Shown here piece by piece: positions 8,638 to 17,285 of a stretch of 40,095 nt of DNA. Location of the stretch: NCBI RefSeq assembly GCF_000820705.1, contig NZ_CCXI01000146.1, forward strand, positions 1-40,095, written 5' to 3'. Source of the DNA: Clostridium polynesiense. GTDB lineage: Bacteria; Bacillota; Clostridia; Clostridiales; Clostridiaceae. The stretch's first letter is position 1. Each line of letters begins with the position of its first letter. The notes below the pieces were generated by a model. It was not told the origin of the DNA. It made no database searches and saw only the letters and a list, made by a program, of their open reading frames with translations. Position numbers and translations under genes: made by a program.

Positions 8638-10537
8638 AATTTTCAAACATTATATTCATAAGATCTTCAATATGTCCTACAGTTTTAACTTCAATATCCT
8701 TTAATCCGGAAGGGATTTCGTTACTGTTATCCTCTGGAACCATAACCAGCTTAATTCCTTTTCTTCTGGCCCCGTATACCTTCTCGAATATACCTCCCAC
8801 AGGCTTTATATTTCCTCTTAAAGAAATTTCTCCTGTAATAGCTGCATCCTGTCTTACTGGTTTATCCATTAAAGCGCTGATTACGCATACCGTTATCGCA
8901 GCACCGGCAGAAGGTCCATCAATATTTCCTCCACCAACTACATTTACGTGAATATCGTAATCTCTTATATCTTTATTGGTTATCCTTCTTATCACAGAAG
9001 CTGCATTAAACACTGAATCCTTAGCCATGGAGCCTGCGGTATCATTGAATCTCACACTGCCGCCGCCTGCTTCCCTTGCAGGAAATACAGAAGCTTCTAT
9101 TTCTAAAGTGGAACCTAAAAAACCTGAAACTCCTAAGCCATATACATGTCCTACTTCAAAACTTTCTACATTATCCAATCTTTCATAAGGTACATATCGT
9201 CCAATAGATATTACCTCATTAACATCCTTTTTTGACACTTTAAGCTTTTCCATACTGCTTTCCTTAAGATTATAAAGCATGTAGCCGTAAGCATCGGCAA
9301 GGATATTAACAGCTTTTCTTCCCTCCACGGTATATCTGCTTATAAGGCTGGCAACACCATCCTCCAGCTCTATTTCAAGCTTCTTAGCAGCATCTTCTAC
9401 TATATCTGCAATATCAGAAGAAGAAAGCGGTTCAAAATAAACCTCTGTACATCTTGAGCGAAGTGCAGGATTGATTTCTGAAGGATCCTTTGTAGTGGCA
9501 CCTATTAAAACAAAATCTGCAGGAGCACCATTTTCAAATAGATATTTTATATATTTAGGTGTATTTTCATCGTCTGGATCATAATAAGATGAGGAAAACT
9601 CAACCTTTTTATCCTCCAGTACCTTTAATAGTTTATTTTGAAGAATACTATCCAGCTCTCCTATTTCATCGATGAAAAGAACACCGCCATGAGCTTCTGT
9701 AACAAGTCCCGGCTTAGGTTCAGGAACACCTATTTCAGCAAGATCTCTCTTGCTTCTCTGATAAATAGGATCATGAACTGAACCCAATAGAGGATTTGTA
9801 ATTTCTCTTGGATCCCATCTTAAGGTGGTTCCATCCACTTCTACAAACTTTGACTCTCCGTCAAAAGGTGTAAATTTAAGCTTTTTAGCTTCTTCTAAAG
9901 CCAACCTTGCAGCAGTGGTTTTACCTACCCCTGGAGGACCGTATAGTATTATATGCTGAGGATAAGGAGAAGCTATCTTTGAAATAAGTGATTTAATAGC
10001 TCTGTCTTGACCCACTACTTCTTTGAAGCTTTCAGGTCTTAGGAAACTCATTAAATTTTTAGTGGTTTTTCTGTCTCCAAGAATCTGAAGCTGTGAATAT
10101 TTCTTAAGGGTTTTAGCATTTTCAGGACCCTTCTGCTTCTTAATTATGCTGAGCCTCATCTCATCTACATATTTATCCTGTCTTTCAAGGATGGCTTCCT
10201 CTACCTTACCTTCAATTTGGTTTTGTATATATCGTCTTGCCAACTCTTCAGATATCCATTTATAAGTATCCTTCAAAGCCTCGTTTATCTCTGCCTCTTC
10301 CGGAACTACCTTTAAGCCCTTTCCATCGCTGGCTATTTTATTTAAAGCGTATATTCTTTCATTTATATTTTTAGATTTAATGTGCTTTTGAAGTTTATGC
10401 CTTACAGTTCTAGCTCTTACCCCGCCTTCATCCAACACGTTTTTTAAAACCTCATATATTACGTTAATCTGAGAATCGATGCTTAATCCGCCATCCATTA
10501 TCTCCTGTATTTTGTCTGCCTGGAACTTTTGATTCAA
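8636..10537 (-). CDS. lonC: ATP-dependent protease, Lon family (LonC-type)
   Basis: Lon-type AAA+ protease of 633 residues. It lacks the long N-terminal LAN domain of LonA; instead it starts with about 150 residues of charged helical sequence. Then comes an AAA+ module (Walker A ILYGPPGVGKTT, Walker B GGVLFIDEIGEL, sensor region PALRSRC) and a C-terminal S16 peptidase domain. The catalytic dyad is visible: Ser543 in DGPSAGAA and Lys586, 43 residues later, in GGIFEKVYG. The start is TTG (10535-10537), with AAGGAGGA 9 nt upstream and no better ATG nearby. That ribosome binding site overlaps the rplI stop, so the genes are one transcript. LonB in Bacillus is a forespore protein; whether this one is sporulation-linked is unknown. 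Confidence 0.92.
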   Translation of the reverse strand: MNQKFQADKIQEIMDGGLSIDSQINVIYEVLKNVLDEGGVRARTVRHKLQKHIKSKNINERIYALNKIASDGKGLKVVPEEAEINEALKDTYKWISEELARRYIQNQIEGKVEEAILERQDKYVDEMRLSIIKKQKGPENAKTLKKYSQLQILGDRKTTKNLMSFLRPESFKEVVGQDRAIKSLISKIASPYPQHIILYGPPGVGKTTAARLALEEAKKLKFTPFDGESKFVEVDGTTLRWDPREITNPLLGSVHDPIYQRSKRDLAEIGVPEPKPGLVTEAHGGVLFIDEIGELDSILQNKLLKVLEDKKVEFSSSYYDPDDENTPKYIKYLFENGAPADFVLIGATTKDPSEINPALRSRCTEVYFEPLSSSDIADIVEDAAKKLEIELEDGVASLISRYTVEGRKAVNILADAYGYMLYNLKESSMEKLKVSKKDVNEVISIGRYVPYERLDNVESFEVGHVYGLGVSGFLGSTLEIEASVFPAREAGGGSVRFNDTAGSMAKDSVFNAASVIRRITNKDIRDYDIHVNVVGGGNIDGPSAGAAITVCVISALMDKPVRQDAAITGEISLRGNIKPVGGIFEKVYGARRKGIKLVMVPEDNSNEIPSGLKDIEVKTVGHIEDLMNIMFEN

Positions 10538-10552
10538 AATAATTTATCCTCC

Positions 10553-10999
10553 TTATTGCTCTGGAGCAATAACAACCTTCATCTTAGTAGCTACCTCTGG
10601 ATAAACTTTTACTTCTATCTCATAAGTACCTACCTGCTTTAAGGTATCCATTACAATTTTCTTTTTATCTATTTCTATATTGAACTGTTTCTTAATGAGT
10701 TCAGATATATCTTTACTTGTTATGGCTCCAAATAGTCTTCCGCTGTCACCGGTTTTAGTGGTCAGCTTCAGCTCTTTATTCCTTAGTTTTTCTGCAACCT
10801 TTTGAGCTTCTTCCATCTCAGCAAGCTTTTTCCTTCTTTCAGTTTCTTTTTTTGCATTCAAAATATGAAGGTTTTCCTGAGTAGCTTCTTCAGCAAGCTT
10901 TCTTGGAAAAAGAAAATTTCTTGCGTACCCATCGGAAGTGTTTATAACTTCACCTTTTTTTCCTAAATTTTTCACGTCAGATAGTAATATTACTTTCAT
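10553..10999 (-). CDS. rplI: 50S ribosomal protein L9
   Basis: Large-subunit protein that binds 23S rRNA and helps maintain reading frame. The protein is 148 residues, usual length. The N-terminal domain [19 protein letters not shown]...[10 protein letters not shown]-type signature (here [13 protein letters not shown]) is followed by the long central helix (about 42-75) and the C-terminal RNA-binding domain. Its ATG overlaps the gdpP stop by one base (TAATG), with GGAGG 9 nt upstream, which suggests translational coupling. The gdpP-rplI-lonC/dnaB order is common in Firmicutes. Confidence 0.98.
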   Translation of the reverse strand: MKVILLSDVKNLGKKGEVINTSDGYARNFLFPRKLAEEATQENLHILNAKKETERRKKLAEMEEAQKVAEKLRNKELKLTTKTGDSGRLFGAITSKDISELIKKQFNIEIDKKKIVMDTLKQVGTYEIEVKVYPEVATKMKVVIAPEQ

Positions 11000-12969
11000 T
11001 ACTCATCACCCTCCTTTAAGTATTTAGCTATAACATCCTTAAGCATTTTTACAGCCTCTTCCATGGTTACCCCTGTCAGCTTAGCACCGGCGATGGTCAT
11101 ATGTCCTCCTCCGCCTATAGCTTCTAAAATTACCTGTACATTAACATCTCCAAAGGATCTTCCGCTTATGTTTATATCTTCTCCTATTTTAACAAATACA
11201 AAAGAAGCTTGAATACCTGTAATATTTAGCAGCTCATCTGCAGCCTGTGCAGCCAGCACTATTTCATCTATATTAGGAGGACACACCGCAAAGGCTATGC
11301 TATTTTCCACCTTTGCAGAACGTATAATTTCAGCCTTCTTAATATAACTTTCTAAATCATCGCTGAACATCTTCTTAATATCTATGGTGTCTGCACCTAA
11401 TCTTCTTAAGAAGGATGCCGCTTCAAAGGTCCTTACACCGGTTTTAAAGTAAAAGTTTTTAGTATCCATAGTTATACCTGCAAGCAGGCCTTCTGCTTCA
11501 ATCTGCAGGAGTTTTGGCTTTTCGAACATATACTGTATAATTTCAGTAACAAGTTCTGATGTTGAAGAAGCATAAACCTCAATATAAGTAAGAAGAGCTC
11601 CTTCTATAGAATCAGGACTTCTTCTATGATGGTCTATTATTACAATCCTTCTTGCCTTTTCAGCTATCTCCACATCCTGAACATAACCTCTGCTGTGAAC
11701 ATCTACCATTATGAGAAGACTTTCCTCACCTATTTCTCTTTTGCATTGTTCAGGACTTATAAAGAGATTATCATATTCTTTATATTTTTTCAGCTTATTT
11801 ACAAAGAAATCTACAGCTTTATGCTCTGAAGGGAGAACTACAAAGCAGGATTTGCCTAACTGCTTCACTGCACTGGCCACCCCTATAGCTGCTCCTAAGC
11901 AGTCCATATCCGGATTTCTATGCCCCATAATATAAACTGTACTGCTTTCATTAACCAGATCCTTAAGGGCGTGTGCAACCACTCTTGCTCTCACCCTGGT
12001 TCTCTTTTCTACCTCTTTGGTGTTTCCTCCAAAGAATGCAACATTGTCTCCGGATTTAATTACAGCCTGATCTCCACCTCTGCCTAAAGCAAGCTCCTTT
12101 GCTGTGCTGGCATATTTATGGTTTTCTAAAGGACTTATACCATTTCTTCCTACGCCTATGCTCAGGGTAACATCATATTTATTACCCATATTAATTTCCC
12201 GTACTGTATCTAATATATCGAACTTCTTTGACATTTGAGTTTCTATATATTTATCCTGAACTGAAAGAATATATTTATTAGAATCATATTTTTTAATCAT
12301 TGCATTTAAATTCTGAGCATAATTGTTTATAGTTCTTTCAATTTCAGCTATTAAAAGAGGAGCATTATCATTTTCAGTACTTTTAACCACTTCATTAAGA
12401 TTATCTACCTCTATAAGCATTATGCTTTCTTTTGTTGCAATAATATCTGTAACATTGCTTATATCATGAAGATAAAGCATTACTATTTTTTCAGCACCTT
12501 TGTCGGTACTGCTGTTCATTATCTTTGAGTATATATTGTAATGTTTTTTGTTTATTATTATATCTTTATATATCTCTTTTTTCTTTTTAAAGATATCTTC
12601 AATATTTATGGATTTAATTAAAGTATTGATATTGCTGCCCAGCATAATCTGTTTTTCAAAAATATTGTTAAGCAGATTATTAAACCAGTGAATTTCCCCT
12701 TTTTCATCTACTATAACCAGGGGGAAAGGCAGTTTTATTAAGGTTTCCTCCGCTGCAAGGCTCATGTCCTGTGCCAGACTTTTTATATGTAATTCCTGCT
12801 GAAGCCTTTTATCTTTTGCTTCCTTTAAATAATAAAGTACTAATACTATTAATACTATTACCCCAGCAAGAGCTATATACTCATGTCCATATGCAAATAA
12901 AATCAATATCAATATCGCTGATAAAATTCCATACATATTATTATTTATATTAAATTTATTATTAATCAT
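10999..12969 (-). CDS. gdpP: Cyclic-di-AMP phosphodiesterase GdpP (YybT)
   Basis: Membrane-bound enzyme that hydrolyses c-di-AMP. The protein is 656 residues, full length. Order: two membrane helices (about 12-50), a PAS-like domain (about 70-170), a degenerate GGDEF domain (about 175-305, where the signature is replaced by YDSNKY), and DHH-DHHA1 phosphodiesterase domains (about 340-655). Catalytic metal-binding residues are seen in [11 protein letters not shown] (His350, Asp354, Asp356), VDVHSRG and IIDHHRR; the DHHA1 motif [11 protein letters not shown] is near the end. It sits between DUF2232 (YybS) and rplI, the same order as Bacillus yybS-yybT-rplI. Expected role is control of turgor and wall stress through c-di-AMP level. 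Confidence 0.96.
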   Translation of the reverse strand: MINNKFNINNNMYGILSAILILILFAYGHEYIALAGVIVLIVLVLYYLKEAKDKRLQQELHIKSLAQDMSLAAEETLIKLPFPLVIVDEKGEIHWFNNLLNNIFEKQIMLGSNINTLIKSINIEDIFKKKKEIYKDIIINKKHYNIYSKIMNSSTDKGAEKIVMLYLHDISNVTDIIATKESIMLIEVDNLNEVVKSTENDNAPLLIAEIERTINNYAQNLNAMIKKYDSNKYILSVQDKYIETQMSKKFDILDTVREINMGNKYDVTLSIGVGRNGISPLENHKYASTAKELALGRGGDQAVIKSGDNVAFFGGNTKEVEKRTRVRARVVAHALKDLVNESSTVYIMGHRNPDMDCLGAAIGVASAVKQLGKSCFVVLPSEHKAVDFFVNKLKKYKEYDNLFISPEQCKREIGEESLLIMVDVHSRGYVQDVEIAEKARRIVIIDHHRRSPDSIEGALLTYIEVYASSTSELVTEIIQYMFEKPKLLQIEAEGLLAGITMDTKNFYFKTGVRTFEAASFLRRLGADTIDIKKMFSDDLESYIKKAEIIRSAKVENSIAFAVCPPNIDEIVLAAQAADELLNITGIQASFVFVKIGEDINISGRSFGDVNVQVILEAIGGGGHMTIAGAKLTGVTMEEAVKMLKDVIAKYLKEGDE

Positions 12970-12999
12970 CTTCCGCCTTCCTTTTTACATATTAAGGCT

Positions 13000-14001
13000 T
13001 TATTTTTTTGCAAATCTTTTTTCTATAGCATTTCTTAAGCTGTGAGGATCTATTCTCCTTAAATCCATTATGCTGTCTACTAATCCTATCATAGCATAAA
13101 ACCTTTCAAAACCGGTTATAGTAAATGCTATTATAACTATGACCAGTCCCTTAGGTACGTTAAATCTTTCCCTTAACATGTAAGTTACTGCACTTATACC
13201 TATAATTAAAAATACCATCTGAAGGAGATATATTGAACCTATATATATATTCTGGCCTATGTTAACTCCCATACTGGCAAGTATTATTCCTATACAAGCT
13301 ATTATAATTACCAAAGCTGTTATTCTGTTGTCTAAATACCATCTGGCAAAGGGAGGAAAGTTCTCCATGTATATCTTCATCTTCTTAAATATACTTCGGG
13401 TTATAATATAATTTATATAAGCCATAAAAAATGCATATATAATTATAACTCCTGGGATCATAAGTATAAGAGTCTCTACATTTAACATTTCCATAGACTT
13501 TACAAAAGGATTGCTGGAAGGATCTATTCCCATAGATGTATATATGCTCATGGCAGCATTCATAGATTCCTTCATCGTATCTACCATACCTTCAATAAAT
13601 TTATATAATGTTGTATTCATCATTACATAAATAGTCAAGGCAATAGAAGCAACAGTTCCTGTTATTATTGCTATTCCCTGGGCTGCTACTGAAAAAACAG
13701 GACTTTTTTTGGATTTTATGCAAAACCCCAAGGTTAATCCTACCAATCCGTAAAGCAGAAGAGAAGCTATAGCGCTTATAGGGCTCATAATAAAGGCTAT
13801 AATTATAGAGCTGGCTATTACTGCTCCTAATGCAACTTTAACATTATGCCTTACTACTAAAAGGGTAATAGGCAAGGGTAATATCATCATCCCTATATAT
13901 CCTATAACAGGAACATAAGCATTTAAAAACATAAGTACAACTACCAGGGCAGCCATTAATCCTGCCTCAACTATAGATTTAGTGGAATTCTTACTCTCCA
14001 T
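13000..14001 (-). CDS. DUF2232 (YybS-like) integral membrane protein
   Basis: Polytopic membrane protein of 333 residues with roughly eight hydrophobic segments and a basic C-terminus (NAIEKRFAKK). It matches the YybS/DUF2232 family by its N-terminal segment STKSIVEAGLMAALVVVLMFLNAYVPVIG-type hydrophobic start and by position directly upstream of gdpP, which is conserved across Firmicutes. Its function is unestablished; resemblance to substrate-binding S components of ECF transporters has been noted for the family. GGAGG lies about 12 nt before the ATG. It is co-transcribed with gdpP, with a gap of only 30 nt. Confidence 0.88.
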   Translation of the reverse strand: MESKNSTKSIVEAGLMAALVVVLMFLNAYVPVIGYIGMMILPLPITLLVVRHNVKVALGAVIASSIIIAFIMSPISAIASLLLYGLVGLTLGFCIKSKKSPVFSVAAQGIAIITGTVASIALTIYVMMNTTLYKFIEGMVDTMKESMNAAMSIYTSMGIDPSSNPFVKSMEMLNVETLILMIPGVIIIYAFFMAYINYIITRSIFKKMKIYMENFPPFARWYLDNRITALVIIIACIGIILASMGVNIGQNIYIGSIYLLQMVFLIIGISAVTYMLRERFNVPKGLVIVIIAFTITGFERFYAMIGLVDSIMDLRRIDPHSLRNAIEKRFAKK

Positions 14002-14022
14002 ATTTAACTGCGTCCTCCGTGT

Positions 14023-14340
14023 CTAATTTCTGTCTTTTAGGTGATTATATAATCTGGATAAATTTTTACCTTCCTTTTCTATATAATCCTCTTCAATAAT
14101 TCCAAGCTTTAATTTTTTCTGCATAGTTTCATCTACTGCTGTATGAGAATATCCTAACTTATCTGCTAAAAGATAGATAATAATTATTGCCCCGGAAATA
14201 CATTCTAAAATTGCTTCCTGTGCTACGGTACTTCCCTTTGTAAGCAATCTGAAGAACTCACCTATTATACACAACAATTGAGCTTTTAAATCTTCAATTA
14301 TCTTTACATCGGACATAATATTAAAATCATCTTTTCCCAT
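14023..14340 (-). CDS. MazG-like family protein
   Basis: A 105-residue all-helical protein resembling MazG-like nucleotide pyrophosphohydrolases (central EFFRLLTKGS and ILECISGAIIIIYLLADKLGY). The full set of catalytic acidic residues is not obvious, so enzymatic activity is uncertain. I start at the ATG at 14340, 7 nt after GGAGG; an upstream in-frame ATG at 14361 has no ribosome binding site. It appears to be the first gene of the mazG-like-DUF2232-gdpP-rplI-lonC run, lying downstream of the rpsR terminator. A TATAAT at 14384-14389 may be its -10, but no good -35 is seen. Confidence 0.75.
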   Translation of the reverse strand: MGKDDFNIMSDVKIIEDLKAQLLCIIGEFFRLLTKGSTVAQEAILECISGAIIIIYLLADKLGYSHTAVDETMQKKLKLGIIEEDYIEKEGKNLSRLYNHLKDRN

Positions 14341-14488
14341 ATTTCCCCCTCCATATACCATTAATCATAACCCTATTATTCCTATTATACTCATATCAAT
14401 ATATTAATTGTAGTTATTTTTCAGCATTTATGCAACTAAAGTTTATTTATAAACTTATATTTTCCCCCTTAACTTCAGGTTAAATTCA

Positions 14489-14542
14489 TAAAAAAGAAGC
14501 CGGTGTATAATGAACTTAATCAGGTCATTGTACATCAGCTTC
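14489..14542 (-). terminator. Intrinsic terminator of the rpsF-ssb-rpsR operon
   Basis: Long stem on the minus strand: GAAGCTGATGTACAATGAC pairs with its partner ending ATACACCGGCTTC, with a short loop, then TTTTTT. It starts about 10 nt after the rpsR stop. Confidence 0.9.
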
Positions 14543-14551
14543 TGCAGTTTA

Positions 14552-14806
14552 TTACTCAGTTGTAAAAGGCAATAAAGCTATGTTTCTTGCTCTCTTAACA
14601 GATTCTGTTAATTGTCTTTGATGCTTTGCGCAAGTTCCGGAAATTCTTCTTGGAAGAATTTTGCCTCTTTCAGTAACATACTTTCTTAATTTACCGATAT
14701 CTTTATAATCAATGCTATCAGCTTTATCTACACAAAAAGCACATACTTTTCTCTTAGCTCTTCTCATTCTTGAGTTGCCTCTTCTTGGTTCTCTCTTTTC
14801 GCTCAT
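14552..14806 (-). CDS. rpsR: 30S ribosomal protein S18
   Basis: Small-subunit protein that pairs with S6 on the 16S platform. The protein is 84 residues, with a basic N-terminus ([13 protein letters not shown]), a CAFC zinc-type pair and the conserved RNA-binding region [19 protein letters not shown] followed by [17 protein letters not shown] is 8 nt before the ATG. It is the last gene of rpsF-ssb-rpsR and is directly followed by a strong terminator. Confidence 0.98.
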   Translation of the reverse strand: MSEKREPRRGNSRMRRAKRKVCAFCVDKADSIDYKDIGKLRKYVTERGKILPRRISGTCAKHQRQLTESVKRARNIALLPFTTE

Positions 14807-14833
14807 CCTTCTTACCTCCTTACCTTTTTAGAA

Positions 14834-15289
14834 TTAGAATGGTATATCTCCATCGTCAATTGGTGTCATATCATCATCATAAGAAGCTCCGCCGAAATTA
14901 TCGTTTGGGGCATTAAAGCCTGAATTCCCAAACCCGCTATTTCCGCCACTGTTATTGCTTCTTGCTCCACCGTTTCCAGAATCCACGAAGTCAAAGCTAT
15001 CTACATATACATCTGTAGTATATCTTTTAGTACCATCTTGAGCATCATAGCTACCTGTTCGAATACTGCCAGATACAGCTAATTGTCTGCCTTTTGTAAG
15101 ATACTGAGCTATAGTCTCTGCAGTTTTTCCAAAAGCTACGCAGCTTATAAAATCTGCTTCTGACTGCCCATCTTTTCTTCTAGGTCTGTTTACAGCTAAA
15201 GTAAAATTGGTAACAGCAGTACCGCTTCCGGCAGCAAATCTTAACTCAGGATCTCTAGTTAGTCTACCTATAAGAACAACCCTGTTCAT
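14834..15289 (-). CDS. ssb: Single-stranded DNA-binding protein
   Basis: Protects single-stranded DNA and recruits repair and replication partners. The protein is 151 residues. N-terminal OB fold (about 1-110) starts MNRVVLIGRLTRDPELR and contains NFTLAVNR and FISCVAFGKTAE. A Gly/Asn-rich disordered linker follows, and the acidic tip MTPIDDGDIPF is the protein-interaction tail. AAGGTGGTG is 7 nt before the ATG. Its place between rpsF and rpsR is conserved in Firmicutes and couples its level to ribosome synthesis. Confidence 0.98.
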   Translation of the reverse strand: MNRVVLIGRLTRDPELRFAAGSGTAVTNFTLAVNRPRRKDGQSEADFISCVAFGKTAETIAQYLTKGRQLAVSGSIRTGSYDAQDGTKRYTTDVYVDSFDFVDSGNGGARSNNSGGNSGFGNSGFNAPNDNFGGASYDDDMTPIDDGDIPF

Positions 15290-15303
15290 TTAAGAACACC
15301 ACC

Positions 15304-15591
15304 TTATTTTTCTTCTTTAATAATGATGTGTCTGATAACACCGTCTGTGATTCTGAAGATTCTGTCTAACTCTTTTGGTAACTCAGGATTTGAGCTGAAG
15401 TTTACAAGAGTATAGTAGCCTTCGTTAACTTTGTTAATTTCATAAGCAAGCTTTCTCTTACCCCAGAAATCTACGTTGTCAACAGTTCCGCCACCATTTT
15501 CTATTACACCCTTAAACTTTTCGATTGCAGCTTTAACAGCCTCCTCTTCTAGTGATGGATGTAATATGAATATAGTTTCATACTTTCTCAT
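15304..15591 (-). CDS. rpsF: 30S ribosomal protein S6
   Basis: Small-subunit protein forming a dimer with S18. The protein is 95 residues with the S6 start MRKYETIFILHPSLEEE and the conserved WGKRKLAYEINKVNEGYYTL-type central strand. GGAGGTGG is 6 nt before the ATG. It is the first gene of rpsF-ssb-rpsR, with its own promoter and a leader that looks like the S6:S18 autoregulatory element. Confidence 0.98.
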   Translation of the reverse strand: MRKYETIFILHPSLEEEAVKAAIEKFKGVIENGGGTVDNVDFWGKRKLAYEINKVNEGYYTLVNFSSNPELPKELDRIFRITDGVIRHIIIKEEK

Positions 15592-15598
15592 CTATTCC

Positions 15599-15648
15599 AC
15601 CTCCTCCCTCTGGACTAACGGCTGTGATTTTCACAGCAGGGATTACAA
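15599..15648 (-). promoter_or_regulatory. Candidate S6:S18-binding leader of rpsF
   Basis: The leader RNA carries a perfect 7-bp hairpin (GCTGTGA, three-nt loop, TCACAGC; 15621-15637) directly followed by CCG and then a segment TAGTCC that can pair with GGGA near the ribosome binding site. A hairpin followed by an exposed CCG is the hallmark of the known rpsF leader bound by the S6:S18 complex, mimicking their 16S site. The match is by eye only. Confidence 0.6.
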
Positions 15649-15654
15649 TAATCT

Positions 15655-15683
15655 ATTGTATCACTCATTAATTATAAATGCAA
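15655..15683 (-). promoter_or_regulatory. Sigma-A-type promoter of rpsF-ssb-rpsR
   Basis: Minus strand TTGCAT (15678-15683), 17-nt spacer, TACAAT (15655-15660). The transcript would start near 15648, giving a leader of about 57 nt. Confidence 0.7.
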
Positions 15684-15687
15684 TGTT

Positions 15688-15888
15688 TTATTTACTCTCC
15701 TCTGTTGGAGCCATTACCTTTTTTATATCCTTTTCAAACTTGCTTCTTGGCAGCATAACAATCCTGCTGCAGCCGGTACATTTGATTTTTATATCAGCAC
15801 CCATTCTTATTATTTCCCATTTATCAGTACCGCAGGGATGCATCTTCTTCATTTGAACTATGTCCCCCATGTTAAATATCTTATTCAA
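15688..15888 (-). CDS. DUF951 family protein
   Basis: A 66-residue small protein with the family pattern GDIVQMKKMHPCG, WEIIRMGADIKIKC and GCSRIVMLPRSKFEK. Three Cys, in HPCG and KCTGC, suggest a metal or nucleic acid-binding small barrel; the function is unknown. I start at TTG 15888, because AGGAGGTG lies 5 nt upstream and this gives the usual seven residues before GD; the frame from 15936 lacks a ribosome binding site and runs into mscS. It lies 25 nt downstream of mscS and is probably co-transcribed with it. Confidence 0.85.
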   Translation of the reverse strand: MNKIFNMGDIVQMKKMHPCGTDKWEIIRMGADIKIKCTGCSRIVMLPRSKFEKDIKKVMAPTEESK

Positions 15889-15913
15889 AATGCCACCTCC
15901 TAGCCTATTGCTT

Positions 15914-16795
15914 TTATTTCTTTTTTCCAGGAACAAGCTGTGTTTTAGGATAAGGTATTTCTATGTTGGATTTATCCATACCTATTTTTATCCTTCTTCT
16001 AAGCTCATTTTCACAGCCCCATTGAGTCATAGGCTTTGCTTTTCCCAATACCCTTATGGTAACGCTGGAACTTTTTAAATTTACTACACCTACGGGCCTT
16101 GGCCCATCAACCATATTTTCATTTTCCAGCTTAAACTCATTACAGATATCTTCAATTACCTTCATTGCATTATCGACGTTTTCTTCATAGGCGATTTCAA
16201 CATCCACCATTACCCTTGATTCAGCTATAGAATGGTTTGTAACCTCTGAAATTATACTATTTGGAAGAATATGAACATCTCCGGAAAAATCCTTTAATAT
16301 AGTGCTTCTTAAACCTATGTTTTCAACGGTGCCTTTATAATTTCCTATGGTTACATAATCCCCTACAGAAAACTGATTTTCAAATAGAATGAAAAGGCCG
16401 TTAATTATGTCCTTAACAAGATTTTGTGCACCAAAGCCTATAGCTACACCGCCCACGCTGGCAAAGGTTATACTTATATTTCCGAACAGTACTGTAAGAA
16501 TTGCTGTAAATCCAATAAAATATGATGTATATTTAAGTATACTCTTTAGAACACTTCCGAAAGTATATGCTTTCTTTTCATCTAGTGTGAATCGCTTATT
16601 GCTTTCTATCTGCCTTTTTACTACTTTATTTATTATTTTATATCCTACTTTTGTTAATATAGTAAGAATGATTATTATCAATGCAATTTTTATTAATTTT
16701 CCAATCCAGTTTTGTATCATATCTATGGGAATTGGAAAATTACCTATTCTTAAATATCCATTTTCTAAATCTAAGTCAATGGAAAAAGCCGACAT
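15914..16795 (-). CDS. mscS: Small-conductance mechanosensitive channel, MscS family
   Basis: Pressure-release channel for osmotic downshock. The protein is about 293 residues: three membrane helices (about 25-45, 70-92, 95-125), the glycine/alanine-rich pore helix VGGVAIGFGAQNLVKDIINGLFI, then the cytoplasmic beta domain with FSVGDYVTIGNYKGTVENIGLRST and the P-N-S motif ILPNSII. I start at the ATG at 16795, 6 nt after AAGGTG; upstream GTG and ATG codons (16804, 16801) overlap that site. It is followed by DUF951. The DUF3343 gene is 44 nt upstream on the same strand. Confidence 0.93.
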   Translation of the reverse strand: MSAFSIDLDLENGYLRIGNFPIPIDMIQNWIGKLIKIALIIIILTILTKVGYKIINKVVKRQIESNKRFTLDEKKAYTFGSVLKSILKYTSYFIGFTAILTVLFGNISITFASVGGVAIGFGAQNLVKDIINGLFILFENQFSVGDYVTIGNYKGTVENIGLRSTILKDFSGDVHILPNSIISEVTNHSIAESRVMVDVEIAYEENVDNAMKVIEDICNEFKLENENMVDGPRPVGVVNLKSSSVTIRVLGKAKPMTQWGCENELRRRIKIGMDKSNIEIPYPKTQLVPGKKK

Positions 16796-16839
16796 TTTCA
16801 TCACCTTTTCGTCATATTTTTTAATTTATATGTATTTTT

Positions 16840-17088
16840 CTAAATAATAGTATTAAATTCTCCCCTGATTTTATGATAAATATTCTTAATATGTAGTTTT
16901 TCCTGCTGAACCAGCTCTTTAATTCTGTCTAAGTCCTCTTCATTGAACTTTATGCTGATTCCGCAGCTTTGAGTTATTTGTGCAGGAGTGGGCATTATCG
17001 TAACTGTTATCCCTTCATTCTTTAAAGTTTTTTCTCCTTCAATTGCATTATGTGTATTGTTAAATACTATTATAAAATAATTATCCAT
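16840..17088 (-). CDS. DUF3343 (Se/S carrier-like) protein
   Basis: An 82-residue protein of the DUF3343 family, described as a putative selenium/sulfur carrier. The start pattern FIIVFNNTHNAIEGEKTLK and the TPAQITQSCGISIKF region with its conserved Cys-Gly fit. Divergent from it lies a cysteine-desulfurase-like aminotransferase, a partnership that would make sense if the Cys accepts persulfide; this is inference. Its ATG has no adjacent ribosome binding site: the only strong one (AGGAGGTG, 17121-17128) is 33 nt away across a hairpin. Confidence 0.85.
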   Translation of the reverse strand: MDNYFIIVFNNTHNAIEGEKTLKNEGITVTIMPTPAQITQSCGISIKFNEEDLDRIKELVQQEKLHIKNIYHKIRGEFNTII

Positions 17089-17095
17089 AATTAAA

Positions 17096-17128
17096 AGCTT
17101 AAATTAATATTTAAGCTGTTCACCTCCT
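17096..17128 (-). promoter_or_regulatory. Shine-Dalgarno separated from start by a hairpin
   Basis: AGGAGGTG (minus strand, 17128-17121) is followed by a perfect 9-bp inverted repeat AGCTTAAAT-ATTA-ATTTAAGCT (17117-17096) and then TTTTAATT-ATG. If folded, 22 nt are looped out and the effective spacing becomes about 11 nt. The in-frame codons upstream contain a TAA, so no alternative start is available near the ribosome binding site. Confidence 0.6.
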
Positions 17129-17285
17129 GTTATTTTTTTACAATAAATGGATATACTCAATATTAATAGTATATATTATACTGTAATTTTTTAAAAGTAA
17201 TTTATTAGTATATTTAACAATTAGTAATGAATTTTTTCTATCATTACCTTATAATATTATTATATTCAAATTTGGAGGTAACTAA

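Noticed and set aside
15476-15856. 126-codon plus-strand frame across rpsF and DUF951
   Set aside because: Antisense to two conserved genes and to the rpsF promoter; no ribosome binding site.
16389-16847. 152-codon plus-strand frame inside mscS
   Set aside because: Antisense shadow; its hydrophobic look comes from the complementary membrane helices of MscS.
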